From Absidia repens (taxonomy: Eukaryota; Mucoromycota; Mucoromycetes; Mucorales; Cunninghamellaceae): 64,000 nt of DNA. This document shows, piece after piece, positions 25,101-36,742 of the stretch (its first letter is position 1; each line of letters starts with the position of its first letter). Made by a program: the position numbers and the translations under genes. Below the pieces are notes generated by a model. That model ran no database searches, was not told the DNA's origin, and was given only the letters and a program-made list of their open reading frames with translations. The stretch spans positions 1,302,001 to 1,366,000 of the forward strand of contig MCGE01000009.1 in NCBI GenBank assembly GCA_002105175.1, given 5' to 3'.

Positions 25101-25638
25101 GGAGGGGTTTACCTCTTCTACCAGCGGAAGACCATTCAGAAGTAATAGTAGCAGACATTGGGTAGTCACCACCAACACCAATACCCAATACAAGACGCCA
25201 TAAACCGAGGAAACCAATAGCGCTAACACCTTTGACAGCACTGGCACTAGTAGCACAATTGATGGTACCAATGATAATAATCAACAATTCAAAACCATAA
25301 ATCTTGCGACCGAAGATATCACCCATAAAACCAAAAAGCAATTGACCAATAAAAGTACCAACGGAAGCCATACCCTTGATAATACCTTCAACATCAGATG
25401 GCATCTTGTTTCCATTGTGAGCATAGTAGACATAACCAAGCATAGGGGTCACCAAATTAATGATGAAGACATCATAAGAATCAGTGAAGAAACCAGCACC
25501 AGATGTTAAAATAGTACGAATAGTAAACCAGTTCCAAGATTGGCCAGCACCATTGTCTTCAAGTTTTTCTAAGCTTCGCAATTTTTGTTCAGCAGTTGCA
25601 AACTGTTCTTCTTGTTGTTCCTTGACAGATCCAGGCAT
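23763..25638 (-). CDS. PHO84: High-affinity inorganic phosphate transporter, PHO84 type (539 aa)
   Basis: MFS H+/phosphate symporter of the plasma membrane. Exons 25638-25113, 25031-24496, 24416-24181 and 24084-23763 give 539 residues and the expected twelve helices. Landmarks: GAGFFTDSYDVFIINL in helix 1, FGFMGDIFGRKIYGFEL (MFS loop), GGDYPMSATITSEWSS (helix 4 PHS signature), a central polar loop of roughly 60 residues, GRRKIQIMGF in the second half, FIIPGEVFPSKVRASAHGISAASGK, and a C-terminal IPESKGMDLDEFEEDY. All introns are stuffed with A/T tracts on the forward strand (for example A31 at 25,067-25,097). The first intron is 81 nt and has no stop in frame. Expression is probably induced by phosphate starvation, as in the family; no site was verified here. 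Confidence 0.94.
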
Positions 25639-27423
25639 AATATGTCTTTTATCTATTTTCGTGTTGTTCTTTTATAAAAACAATGGAAAGGGGATATAAT
25701 AAAAGGACTTGAGGAAAAGAGAGAGAGATAAAATAAAGTGTAAAGTGAAGGAAAGAAAGGTACAAATATAAAAATGGCGTTATTTATATTTATAGAAAAA
25801 ATATTTTTTTTTATATATTCCTTTTTCAAATCATTTTAAAATTACAAATATCCAGTGGACTCAAGTGGGGTCGTTCCTCTTCGTTCATTGGATTTACAAA
25901 GTAACTCCATTTCGTTCACTGGATTCGTTCCAACTTTACCATGAAAAATATTAGCCTATCAGGAGAGAGACACGACGGACGTGCTTGCTCGTGTGTCTTG
26001 CTTTGTACTCACTTTTAAAATATTGAACCACCGACATTTTTGATCTTTAACCGTTTTCCTGCAAACGTGGAATTTCTCTTGACGCTGATTGGATGTATTT
26101 TGAGTATTTTTTTTTTTTTCAAAAGAACAAAAGGAAAATCATTAGAGTCCAAAGCAGTCCATCAAAACAAAACATATCATCGATCTTGATGAAATCCATT
26201 CCCACCCACCGTTCCCACATTTTCATAAGGGAGATAAATACAAATGTCACATTGTGATCAAAACATCCGGTCATCTATTTTTTTTTTTTTTAGTTTTTCT
26301 ATTATAGTATTTACATTTCGTATACATAGTGTAAAGGCAAAAGTTTTAAAGTTGGAACCATCAGTCAGTTTTTTGAAATAAACTCAGCATTCGAATGGTA
26401 TTCCCGGATTTCGACACATGGATCAAAAGATAGATGAAACTTTTCAAACACTTGTGAATCGTAATTAAATACGAAGAAAAATGAACCATAACTAGCTAAA
26501 AGGCTAAAAGCAAAATATATATTAGAAATGGATAATAAAAAATCACCAGTACTTAAGACTGTGGGTATATCAATCAATTTACATAAAAAAAAAGAGGTTC
26601 AATTCACAGATTTTAAAATAGTTGATATCAGGTCCTTGAATTCGTATAGCGATTCTCTAATTTGAGAACGCCTTTGACGCTCATCATAAAACCACCAAAA
26701 CTCCAATAATGTTTTGATTTTCAATACATCTAAAAAGGTACCCAATCGACGGAGCGCTGAGCCCGACATTAGGAGCCGTCTTGATCCCACCCCATCACAA
26801 CCGCCCTCCTTGAATAAAAACAAATAGGACATTCATGGCTTTAAAACGATGCTCTAACGGAGCGTCAAAGTATTTATTCACCATATGATGAATAATTATT
26901 AATAAACCAACCTAACAAAATATAATCAAAATTACACTACATTACACTATTATGCTATGCTATGCCAAGTGCAATTACACACATATATCTTCGATCCTAG
27001 CGTCTAATGAGTTGGTAGGTTTGATTCCAGTTGGTAAACAGAGCAAGGGGAGATCAAATGTCAAACGAGGTTATTATTGACAAGACTTGCTTAATTTGAA
27101 ACAAAAACAAAAAAAAAAAAAATAGAAAAAGACCATCAGTAAGCCCCACTTTCAACATGTAACCACCCTCCATTCATACAGTTTCTTACATTCAAGGAGG
27201 TAGGATCTTCGTAAAATTATCTTGAGACCGATTTGGAAGTCGATTGCAAATCAAGGTCGAATAATGTGAGTGACTTTAATTCAAACACAGATGGTATGAC
27301 GACTGCCTTGTAAGGAATGGATCCGATGCCACCATCCGACATTGTAAATGTGTGAAAAGGGGGTTTGTAAAAGAAGAGGAAAAAGGATGGGTCTAATGGG
27401 TTGGAAGATTATTTATAAAAATG
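25639..27423. other. Long intergenic region upstream of the phosphate transporter
   Basis: The part just above 25,639 should hold the phosphate transporter promoter. Two adjacent minus-strand ORFs (26,599-26,832 and 26,365-26,577) have weakly protein-like composition but no recognised domain or splice logic. No RNA gene seen. Confidence 0.45.
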
Positions 27424-28040
27424 AAATATTTATTTGAAGACACGTCGTACATACTAAGCTAAAGGAAATGGGGTTCATGTCAACAAGGGATCTAGTGAAG
27501 GTAGCATGAAGGAGAAAGTGGAAGGCCTAAAGCTAATCAACATTAACACAAAGTGACAAAGCAAAAAGGGCAGAATGTACTGTACAGTACAAGTTTTTAG
27601 AAGGATCAATAAAACATTGTCTATTAAAACAAAACAATAGTTCTAAATGGACATGGATAAAAAAGGGATCTAGTGCACAAGACGTGAGGGAGACTAACGA
27701 GAGACTTTTTTATTGAAGCAAATAAAAAGTGACGTATTTTATTTAAATTAAGACACAAACTATTGGCAAACTGACCCTAAACTAAGCTGATGAAGGCTCC
27801 AAAAAGCCAACTAATGGAGCCATCAGATCCTAGATCCAAAATGAAAAGGTTTCCCCATGCATCTTGTAATCCTTGAGCTGAAAGCCGTTCTAAACTAGTC
27901 CTGTTACAATTCTAGGTCCAAAATAACCCCATACAAGTTGAATGGTGAAGAAAAAATAAAGTGATCAAAACGAAAGAGAGCCGAAAAAATAAAATAGGTG
28001 GGAGAGAGAAAATCAAATATTTCACATGGGCGGAAATTGA
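27424..28040 (-). repeat. Dispersed ~0.6-kb repeat, copy C
   Basis: Minus-strand copy. The core GGTTTCCCCATGCATCTTG is near 27,850, preceded by CTCCAAAAAGCCAACTAATG and followed by TTCTAAACTAGTCCTG. It ends at ACATGGGCGGAAATTGAA. Internal blocks near 27,540-27,690 correspond to the sub-blocks of copies A and H. Confidence 0.8.
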
Positions 28041-28270
28041 AAAATTTCCTTGATCTTGGCTAACACCTTTATTTGAAAGTATAATATACATATGTGTATA
28101 CATATGTAACAAATAACCTACCAATAAGGTATCTTGACGGCAAAAAAATTTAAAATAAGAGGGAAAGAGAGAGAAATTGGAATGTAGTGAGTTCTGGAGA
28201 GTGCAAGCAGAAAATAAAAAATAAATGGGAATTCAATTCTATACCAGTCTGGCATCAATATGGATTGGGC

Positions 28271-28311
<41 letters not shown>

Positions 28312-28824
28312 GAGATTACAAAAAGGGAAGGCTCTCTTTTTTTAAAAAACAACCAACACCATACGACACGGTAGTTATATTCTCTTTATGCATCGCTGAC
28401 ATTATGAGCAACTTTGACCGATTACTGAGTACTGTGGACAACGGTTTGATCCCAAGAGGCTGTCGATTATAGTGCGAAACGGCGGAAGGCTCTAATCCTA
28501 TTCCATCAAAATTCACAGTTCGGTAAAAAAAAAAAAAAAATCCTGGCGACTAGCGAAAAATCGTTGACTTTCAAGCTGTAATTTCACACTGATTTTCGCC
28601 TGTTGCAGTACCCTTTCGCAGGCTCCATTATATAAAGAGGCCATAATAAATAAAAATAATGATAATGATAGTGATAATGATACAAAATATGCTTTATTGA
28701 AAATGAATGAGACGTATACAAAAAAGAGGATGTGAGATAATAAAAATCAAACAAACGTATAAATGAAGACTACTATGAGAATAATAAGCGTAAATGGGGA
28801 AAGCTATAAAGGTGTCCATCAATC
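28041..28824. other. Intergenic between repeat C and the histidine kinase 3' end
   Basis: No gene seen. Holds a run of 39 T and then AT-rich sequence that probably includes the 3' UTR of the minus-strand histidine kinase gene. Confidence 0.5.
28272..28310. repeat. Homopolymer tract T39
   Basis: Thirty-nine consecutive T, the longest homopolymer in the window. Its true length is likely uncertain in any assembly. Confidence 0.9.
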
Positions 28825-31800
28825 CTAGGGAGATTCCATCATACGTTGAGCAGATTGTGGTGCGAATTTTTTGATTGCAGAAATTAATTCTGGGAGGCGT
28901 AAAGGTTTTGTTACGTACTCGTCCTATAGATATCCACAGTTGCGTATGAATTAAAAAAAGACATCAGTAAAAGGTAAACATACTTTGATATCAAATGCAT
29001 TCCTTACCATTCCTGATTGAAGACACTTATCACGATCACCAATCATAGCATGTGCAGTAAGAGCAATAATAGGTGTCCGTGTCACTCTTCCAGAAGTAAT
29101 TTCTATTTGTCGAATCTTTTGTGTTGCTTCAAATCCACCCATGATAGGCATTTGGACATCCATCAAAATCATATCAAAGCCTTGCCGTTCAAATGCATCC
29201 ACCGCCAGTTTCCCATTACCAACTATCTTGACATGATGGCCAAATTTCTCCAAAATGCGGACAGCTAGCTTTTGATTCACAATGTTGTCCTCGGCCAACA
29301 ATATTTCTAAGGGTAAGGATTTTCCAGAATCGCTGGGAAGGGTAGTGTGGCTTTCCAACGCAGGGAGTAAGGCTTGGGACAAATCAGCAGCGTTAACAGG
29401 GGAATTGATATATCCAGTCACGCCAAGATCAATGCATAATTTCATGTTGAGTTGATGAGGTTCCGGCGAGACCAAAACAATGGGTGTATATCGTAAATGG
29501 ACAGCTTCACGAATTTTTTCTGCATGAATCATTCGATCGACTACCACTGTATCAATGGAGGGCACATTTTTGTCAGGACCGGAAGTGGAGTTGAGTTCTG
29601 TAGCTTCTTCAATACTGGTTACACGAATAGGGTTCAATCCAAGATCAGCAATCACATCCATTACACCAGTCTTGTCGCCAAGACTATCCAAAAATAGCAC
29701 ATTGAGTCCTTTGAATCGTTGCATTTTTTTATGAATTCTATTATTGTCCATTTCGTATCGCTTCAGGTTCATGGTGAAGTAAAATTGTGATCCATGCCCA
29801 TAATTTGATTCCACCCATAAATTCCCGCCCATGAGTTGTACGAGATGTCTTGAGATTGATAGCCCTAATCCAGTACCACCATATTCCCGACTTCCCAAAA
29901 AAAATAAAAAAAAAAAAAAAAGTAAGCGGCCACCATTAATGTCACGATCCTTCTCCTTTTTCTTCAGTTTAACTTACGTCGTGCTACCATCTGCTTGACA
30001 AAATGTATCAAAGATTACATTCAATTTATCTTTCTTGATACCTATACCAGTATCACGGACACATAGTTCAATTTCGACATCATCCCCTTGTGATTTTACC
30101 ACCCTAGTCTGAAGAGCCACCTCACCAGTAGTAGTAAATTTGACAGCGTTTCCAATAAGATTCGTAATCACCTGTCGTAGACGGAATGGATCTCCAATAA
30201 TTTGATCAGGAATACCACTATCCACACTGTAAATCAGATCCAATTTCTTTTGATTCGCTTTGACCGCCAACGTTTTCAACACACTAAACATAGCAGATCG
30301 TAACGAGAATGGAATGGCTTCAATAGTCATCCGCCCAGCTTCAATCTTCGAGATATCCAAAATGTCGTCAATAATAGTGAGCAGGCTGTTGGCAAGGCTA
30401 GATACAATCATCAGGTTTTCACGTTGTTGTCGAGTCAGTTCAGTTTCCAATGTCAAAGAGGTCATACCAATAATACCATTCATAGGCGTGCGGATTTCAT
30501 GGGACATGTTGGCTAAGAATTCACTCTTGGATTGATTTGCCAGTTCAGCGGTTTCCCTTGCCTGTCGATTTTTTTGTATAGCATCCCGAAGAGAGCCCAC
30601 CATCTGATTGATCTTGGTCTTGAGTGATTTCATTTCACCAGAAGCTTCTACTGTGATAAGTCTTGAGAAGTCATTTTCAGTAGCCGAAGCCGAGATTTGA
30701 GCAAACGCACGAACCTGTGTCGTCAAGTTGGAAGCCATTGTATTGACATTGCTGGTAATTTCGCGCCACACGCCTTCCACATCCATTACTTGAGCTTGGA
30801 CACCTAGCTTTCCTTCGGTTCCCACTTCACGCGCCACGCGAGTCACTTCAGAAGCAAATGAACTGAGTTGTTCCACCATTGTGTTAATAGTATACTTGAA
30901 TTCTGCTATTTCACCGTGTGCTTCGACTTCGATTTTTTTGGATAAATCACCTTGAGCCACAGCTTTACACACAAAAGCGATTCCACGTAGTTGGTCCGTC
31001 AAATTGCTAGCCATTAGATTTACATTGTCCGTCAAATCTTTCCATGTGCCATCCACACCAACAATAGTAGCTTGTCCACCGAGAATACCTTCAGTTCCCA
31101 CTTCCCGAGCGACCCGTGTCACTTCTGCAGCAAATACACGCAATTGATCAACCATTGAATTGACAGTTTCTCTATTTAAAAAAAAAAAAAATTAGCAACT
31201 TTTTCTTCTTTGGAAACTATAATTATTCACTCTGTCCCATAAACTTACTTGAGCTGCAAGATTTCTCCTTGGACTTCAACTGTAATTTTTCTTGACAAAT
31301 CCCCCTGGCAACAGCAGTAGTAACAGTAGCAATAGATCGTACTTGAGTTGTGAGATTACCAGCCATAAGGTTCACATTGTCTGTCAGATCCATCCAGGTA
31401 CCAGCCACACCTTTCACTATAGCTTGTCCACCAAGTTTACCTTCAGTTCCCACTTCACGAGCCACGCGATTGACCTCGGATGCAAACACACGTAGTTGAT
31501 CCACCATTGAATTCACCGTAATTTTCAGGTCCAATATTTCACCACGAGTTTCAACATGAATTTTTTTGGACAGATCGCCATTGGCCACAGCTTTTGTTAC
31601 TTCAGCAATTGATCGAACTTGATTTGTGAGATTGGCCGCCATAATGTTGACATTGTCCGTGAGTTCATTCCATGTTCCCGCCACATTAGGTACCAGTGCC
31701 TGGCCGCCAAGTTTTCCTTCCGTTCCGACTTCCTTGGACACCCGTGTAACTTCAGATGCAAAGATACGCAGTTGATCTACCATGTTGTTGACAGTATCCT

Positions 31801-34800
31801 TCAAATCAGAAATTTCTCCACCTGATTCAACTTCAATTTTTTTGGAGAGATCACCATTTGCCACAGATTTGGTGACTTCAGCAATAGACCGGACTTGCGT
31901 GGTAAGATTAGCGGCCATTTGATTCACATTGTCGGTCAGATCCATCCAGGTCCCATCCACATTTGGTACTTGTGCCTGTCCTCCGAGTTTTCCTTCGGTT
32001 CCCACTTCCTTCGACACACGAGTCACTTCAGAGGCAAATATACGCAATTGATCCACCATGTTATTGACGATATTCTTCAATTCCAAGATTTCTCCCCCAG
32101 ATTCAACTTCAATTTTTTTGGAGAGGTCGCCATTTGCAACTGCCTTCGTCACCTCTGCAATCGATCTTACTTGTGTTGTGAGATTTGCTGCCATAATATT
32201 CACATTGTCCGTAAGTTCGTTCCAGGTACCAGCTACACCCTGCACCACCGCCTGCCCTCCAAGCTTGCCTTCCGTTCCGACTTCTTTTGACACCCGAGTG
32301 ACTTCAGAAGCAAATATCCGCAGCTGATCCACCATGTTGTTCACAATGTTTTTGAGTTCCAGAATTTCGCCACCAGATTCCACCTCTATTTTCTTGGAGA
32401 GGTCGCCCAAAGCCACTGCTTTTGTCACTTCGGCTATCGAGCGTACTTGATCCGTCAGATTCGCTGCCATAATGTTCACATTGTCAGTCAATTCAAACCA
32501 AGTCCCAGCGACACCTTGTACCACAGCTTGACCACCCAGCATTCCTTCGGTTCCCACTTCTTTTGACACACGAGTCACTTCAGAGGCAAAAACTCGTAAT
32601 TGATCCACCATATCATTGACAATATTTTTGAGTTCCAAGATTTCACCCTGGGTTTCCACATCAATTTTCTTCGAAAGGTCACCATTTGCAACGGCTTTTG
32701 TCACTTCCGCAATCGATCGGACTTGAGTCGTTAAATTTGCTGCCATGATGTTCACATTGTCCGTAAGTTCGTTCCATGTGCCAGCTACACCCTGTACCAC
32801 AGCTTGTCCGCCAAGTTTTCCTTCTGTACCGACTTCCTTGGATACCCGGGTGACTTCAGACGCAAAGATACGAAGTTGATCCACCATGTTGTTGACGGTA
32901 TTTTTGAGTTCCATAATCTCACCACCAGATTCCACTTCAATTTTCTTGGATAAATCACCATCCGCCACTGCCTTCGTCACTTCTGCAATAGCCCGGACTT
33001 GATTGGTAAGGTTCGCCGCCATAATGTTGACATTGTCCGTCAGTTCATGCCATGTGCCCGCTACCCCAAAGACAATAGCCTGACCCCCCAGTTTTCCTTC
33101 GGTGCCGACTTCCTTGGATACCCGTGTGACTTCAGAGGCAAATACACGTAGCTGATCCACCATTGCATTCACAATATTCTTGAGTTCCAAAATTTCACCA
33201 CGAGTTTCAACTTCGATCTTTTTGGAGAGATCACCGTTCGCCACAGATTTGGTCACCTCCGCAATAGAACGCACCTGGGTGGTAAGATTGGCAGCCATTT
33301 GATTTACATTGTCAGTCAAGTCCATCCATGTGCCATCCACATTCGGTACTAAAGCTTGACCACCTAATTTGCCTTCAGTTCCAACTTCCTTGGCCACACG
33401 TGTCACTTCAGAGGCAAAGACATTCAACTGATCCACCATGTTGTTGACAGTATTCTTGAGATCCAGAATTTCACCACGAGCTTCAACGTCAATGTTTTTG
33501 GAGAGATCACCCTGGGCTACGGCTTTAGTCACTACAGCAATCGAGCGCACCTGTGTTGTCAAATTTGCAGCCATGGTGTTCACATTATCGGTCAGACCCT
33601 TCCAAGTCCCACTGACAGCCGGGACAATGGCTTCACCACCCAGTTTTCCTTCGGTACCGACTTCCCGTGCCACGCGCGTCACTTCGGAGGCAAACACACG
33701 TAATTGATCCACCATATCGTTGACAGTGTTCTTCAAATCTGAAATTTCGCCGCTAACATCCACTTCAATTTTTTTGGAGAGATCACCATTCGCCACCGCT
33801 TTTGTCACCACCGCGATCGAGCGTACTTGTGTTGTAAGATTGGTAGCCATTGTGTTCACATTGTCCGTTAAATCCTTCCAGGTGCCATCCACATTGGGTA
33901 CTTCCGCTTGTCCACCCAACTTGCCTTCAGTACCGACTTCCTTGGCGACACGAGTGACTTCCGTTGAGAAAACACGAAGTTGGTCCACCATACCGTTGAC
34001 AGTATTTTTGAGATCCAAAATTTCGCCCCTTGCTTCAACATCAATGTTTTTACTGAGATTCCCCTTTGCCACCGCTTTTGTAACTTCAGCGATAGACCGG
34101 ACCTGTGTTGTAAGATTGGCTGCCATCGTATTGACGTTGTCGGTAAGGTCCTTCCAGGTTCCACGGACATCCTTTACCATAGCTTGGCCACCCAATTTTC
34201 CCTCTACGCCGACCTCAAGTGACACCCGCCTGACTTCGGCAGAGAAATGACGTAGTTGATCGACCTGTTTATAAAAGGAGTCAAAAAGAAAAAGGGTAAG
34301 TATCAAATAAATATTTTTTTTCGGTGTATAAATCTTTACCATTTGATTCATTGTGTTTTTCAGCTCCAGGACTTCGCCTTGTGCATTGGCTACGACCTTT
34401 TTGGATAAATCACCCTCCGCTACCGCTTTGGCTACCACAGCAATATCGCGGACTTGACTTGTGATCTTGTGAGCCATCATGTTGACATTGTCAGTAAGAT
34501 CTTTCCACGTGCCAGCTACATCTTTGACCACTGCTTGACCACCCAAAATCCCACCAGTTCCAACTTCTAATGACACCCGTGTTACTTCTGTGGCAAACGT
34601 AGATAGCTATGAAAGAAAGAAAGAAAAATAATTTTTAATAAAATCAAAATGGATAGCGCTCTTTTTTTGCGTTATTTACCTGATCGACCATTGTATTGAT
34701 TGTGTTTTTCAAATCCAGCATTTCCCCTCGAACTTCCACTGTCACTTTTTTGGTAAGGTCCCCTTTGGCCACAGACTTGGACACCTGTGCAATATCACGC

Positions 34801-36410
34801 ACTTGATTTGTAAGATTGGTTGCCATCGTATTCACATTATCCGTCAATTCTTTCCAGATACCATCCACACCAGCTACTTTTGCTTCCACGCCTAATTTTC
34901 CTTCGGTGCCGACTTCATGAGCCACTCTTGATACTTCAGATGCAAACAAGTTCAATTGATTGACTATTTCACGCATCGTGTATAATAAGAAAATAGATAT
35001 TATTAGATCAGTGGACGTCACATTTTTTTTTTCATATTGATTTTCAATTGGTCTTACCCATTGTGTTGAAAGTATCCTTGAGTAACAACGTTTCACCTTT
35101 CACTGGTACAGTCATTGCTTTGCTAAGGTCCCCGTGAGCAATCGCAGTCGACACATCAGCGATATCTCGGACTTGTTCCAAGTGGTTTCGAGTCATGCCA
35201 TTGAGATTGACGACCACGTCATGCCACACACCATTCATATCATCATCACATCGAACTTGGACGCCTAGTTTTCCCTTGACAGCCGTTTCATGAGCCACAT
35301 ATAATACTTCATCAGAGACACGTTGAAGGTGATCGGCCATAGTGTTGATAGCATTTTTCAGCATGTTGATAGGTGCGGAAGTTGGAAGAGGATGGTGACT
35401 AGGAAGACCACAGCATGAATGATCACACGTCACACGCTGATCAAGTTCTCCCGCATAGACTGCGGAAGCGACTCTGACTGCTTCTGTAACACAGTTGGGA
35501 CAGACAATGCTGCTGATGTTATTCTTCTTCTTGTTATTGTTGTTGTTGTCGTTGTCGTCGTTGTCGTTGTCGAATGTGTGCATGGGTATTGATGTTGCTT
35601 GTGTGTTAAATGAAGTTGCTGACGATGATGCTGGTAATAAAAATGAGGATGATGGATTAGTGTCAAAATATGCCGAGGAGATTGTCAAAGGAGGAGTTGA
35701 AATAGATGCTGATGATGAATTGAGATTGGTAATATTGTTGTCGAGATCCGCTATTGAATATTCGACGGGTGATGCTAAAAATAAATCAATCACAATAGAA
35801 AGTGAGAAAGGTTATAAATATTTTAACGTGTGATAAAAACAAGAGGGATATTACCTAAAGATGAGACTTGCTGTAGTTTTTCTAGTAATGAAGAGTCATT
35901 AACGGACAATAATCCATTTTCAGATGTGGGTTTATCCATTGACAGTTGGGTGGACGTGGTTGAAGACGTTGATAGGGCAGGTGCTCTGTTGAAGGAATCG
36001 GTATTGATGTGTTCATTACTTCCATTGTTACTGTTGTTGCTGTTGTTGTTGTTGTTGTTGTTGTTACAGGTTAATAGTTGGTGTTGTTGTTGAATGGCTA
36101 TTCGAAATCGTAAGTTTTCCGTTTCCAAAGCTACTTGGCGTTGTGCGATACTTTTGAGTGCAGCAATGGTTGACTGAGCTAAATCTTTATCGGTAGAATC
36201 CAAATCTTCTAGACATGAATTATCTAGACAAGTAGTAAGACAAGTACTGACATCACCCTTTTTCAGAGATAGTGCCAAAGAGTTAATGTGCGAAAGAATT
36301 GATGTCATGTGGGAATCAGTCGAGGTATTGGTAGTAATCGTTATCGGTGAAGAGCAGTGCTTTTTGGTTGTTGTACTAATTCGAGGATCGTCCGCAGAAA
36401 ATCGTTTCAT
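28825..36410 (-). CDS. Group III (Nik1/Os-1 type) hybrid histidine kinase with 16 HAMP-type repeats (~2,338 aa)
   Basis: Cytosolic sensor kinase that in other fungi feeds the HOG osmostress phosphorelay and is the phenylpyrrole/dicarboximide fungicide target. Exons 36410-35855, 35774-35058, 34963-34680, 34606-34340, 34264-31249, 31171-29978, 29890-29008 and 28923-28825. The N-terminal ~330 residues are low complexity with an Asn run. Sixteen tandem ~92-residue HAMP units follow (about residues 333-1,805). Then come the H-box [12 protein letters not shown] (His near 1,840), N-box [23 protein letters not shown], a degenerate receiver-like segment, and a receiver with LAEDN, phospho-Asp LMDVQMP (near 2,255) and TKP. 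Known family members usually have about 5-9 units. One base is missing in a C5 run at 31,301-31,305 within unit 14; without repair the frame is lost (RGDLSRKI reads RGICQEK). The gene shares a 332-bp promoter region with the homeobox gene. Confidence 0.93.
30601..35340 (-). repeat. Tandem array of 16 HAMP-coding units (~276 bp each)
   Basis: Units are counted by the recurring block TWxxLTDNVNxMAxNLTxQVR and the spacer [17 protein letters not shown]. Units 1 and 2 lie in separate exons, unit 3 in the exon 34606-34340, units 4-14 in one 3-kb exon, and 15-16 in the next exon. Units 4-13 are much more alike than 1-3 and 14-16. Units 7 and 12 share [17 protein letters not shown], and their right neighbours 8 and 13 share ANLTNQVR, which points to copying of a two-unit block. 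Confidence 0.9.
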
Positions 36411-36742
36411 AACCACACCAAAAAAAAAAGAAAGTGTAAAAAAGAAAAAGAAGAGGAAATAAAATGCGTGTGTAAAAAATGAAATCGAAAAGCGCAAGCA
36501 CAAAGATACCGGAGATTGAAAAAACGAGACAGGATTTAGGGGGGTGTTCCTGATGTGACGAGACATAAAAAAAAAATTAAAATAAAGTGAGACAAGAGGG
36601 TAAACGACCAGCCTAATTGGGATGATCCAACGTTTAGAATAAAGAACTCGGGTGCTCTCCGAAAAATAATCGAACTTTTTTCTTCCCTGTTTCCTTCACT
36701 TTTTCTTCTCTTCTTCTTTTTCACTCTCTTTTACTATATATT
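36411..36742. promoter_or_regulatory. Shared divergent promoter, histidine kinase / homeobox gene
   Basis: Only 332 bp separate the two start codons, so both promoters must lie here or overlap. The left part is A-rich (T-rich for the kinase strand), the right part has T/C-rich runs just before the homeobox ATG and a TATATA stretch at 36,735-36,740. No specific binding site could be assigned. Confidence 0.6.

Noticed and set aside
26365..26832. Two adjacent minus-strand ORFs (70 and 77 codons)
   Set aside because: Weak protein texture, no recognised domain and no splice arrangement that joins them; could be a transposon trace but unsupported.
28316..28516. Possible Tc1-like terminal repeat (TACTGTGGACAACGG) near 28,428
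   Set aside because: The short motif resembles Tc1/mariner ends, but I found no inverted partner and no transposase nearby.
31292..34250. Several open plus-strand frames across the HAMP array
   Set aside because: They recur with the 276-bp period because they are reverse-frame shadows of the repeated units.
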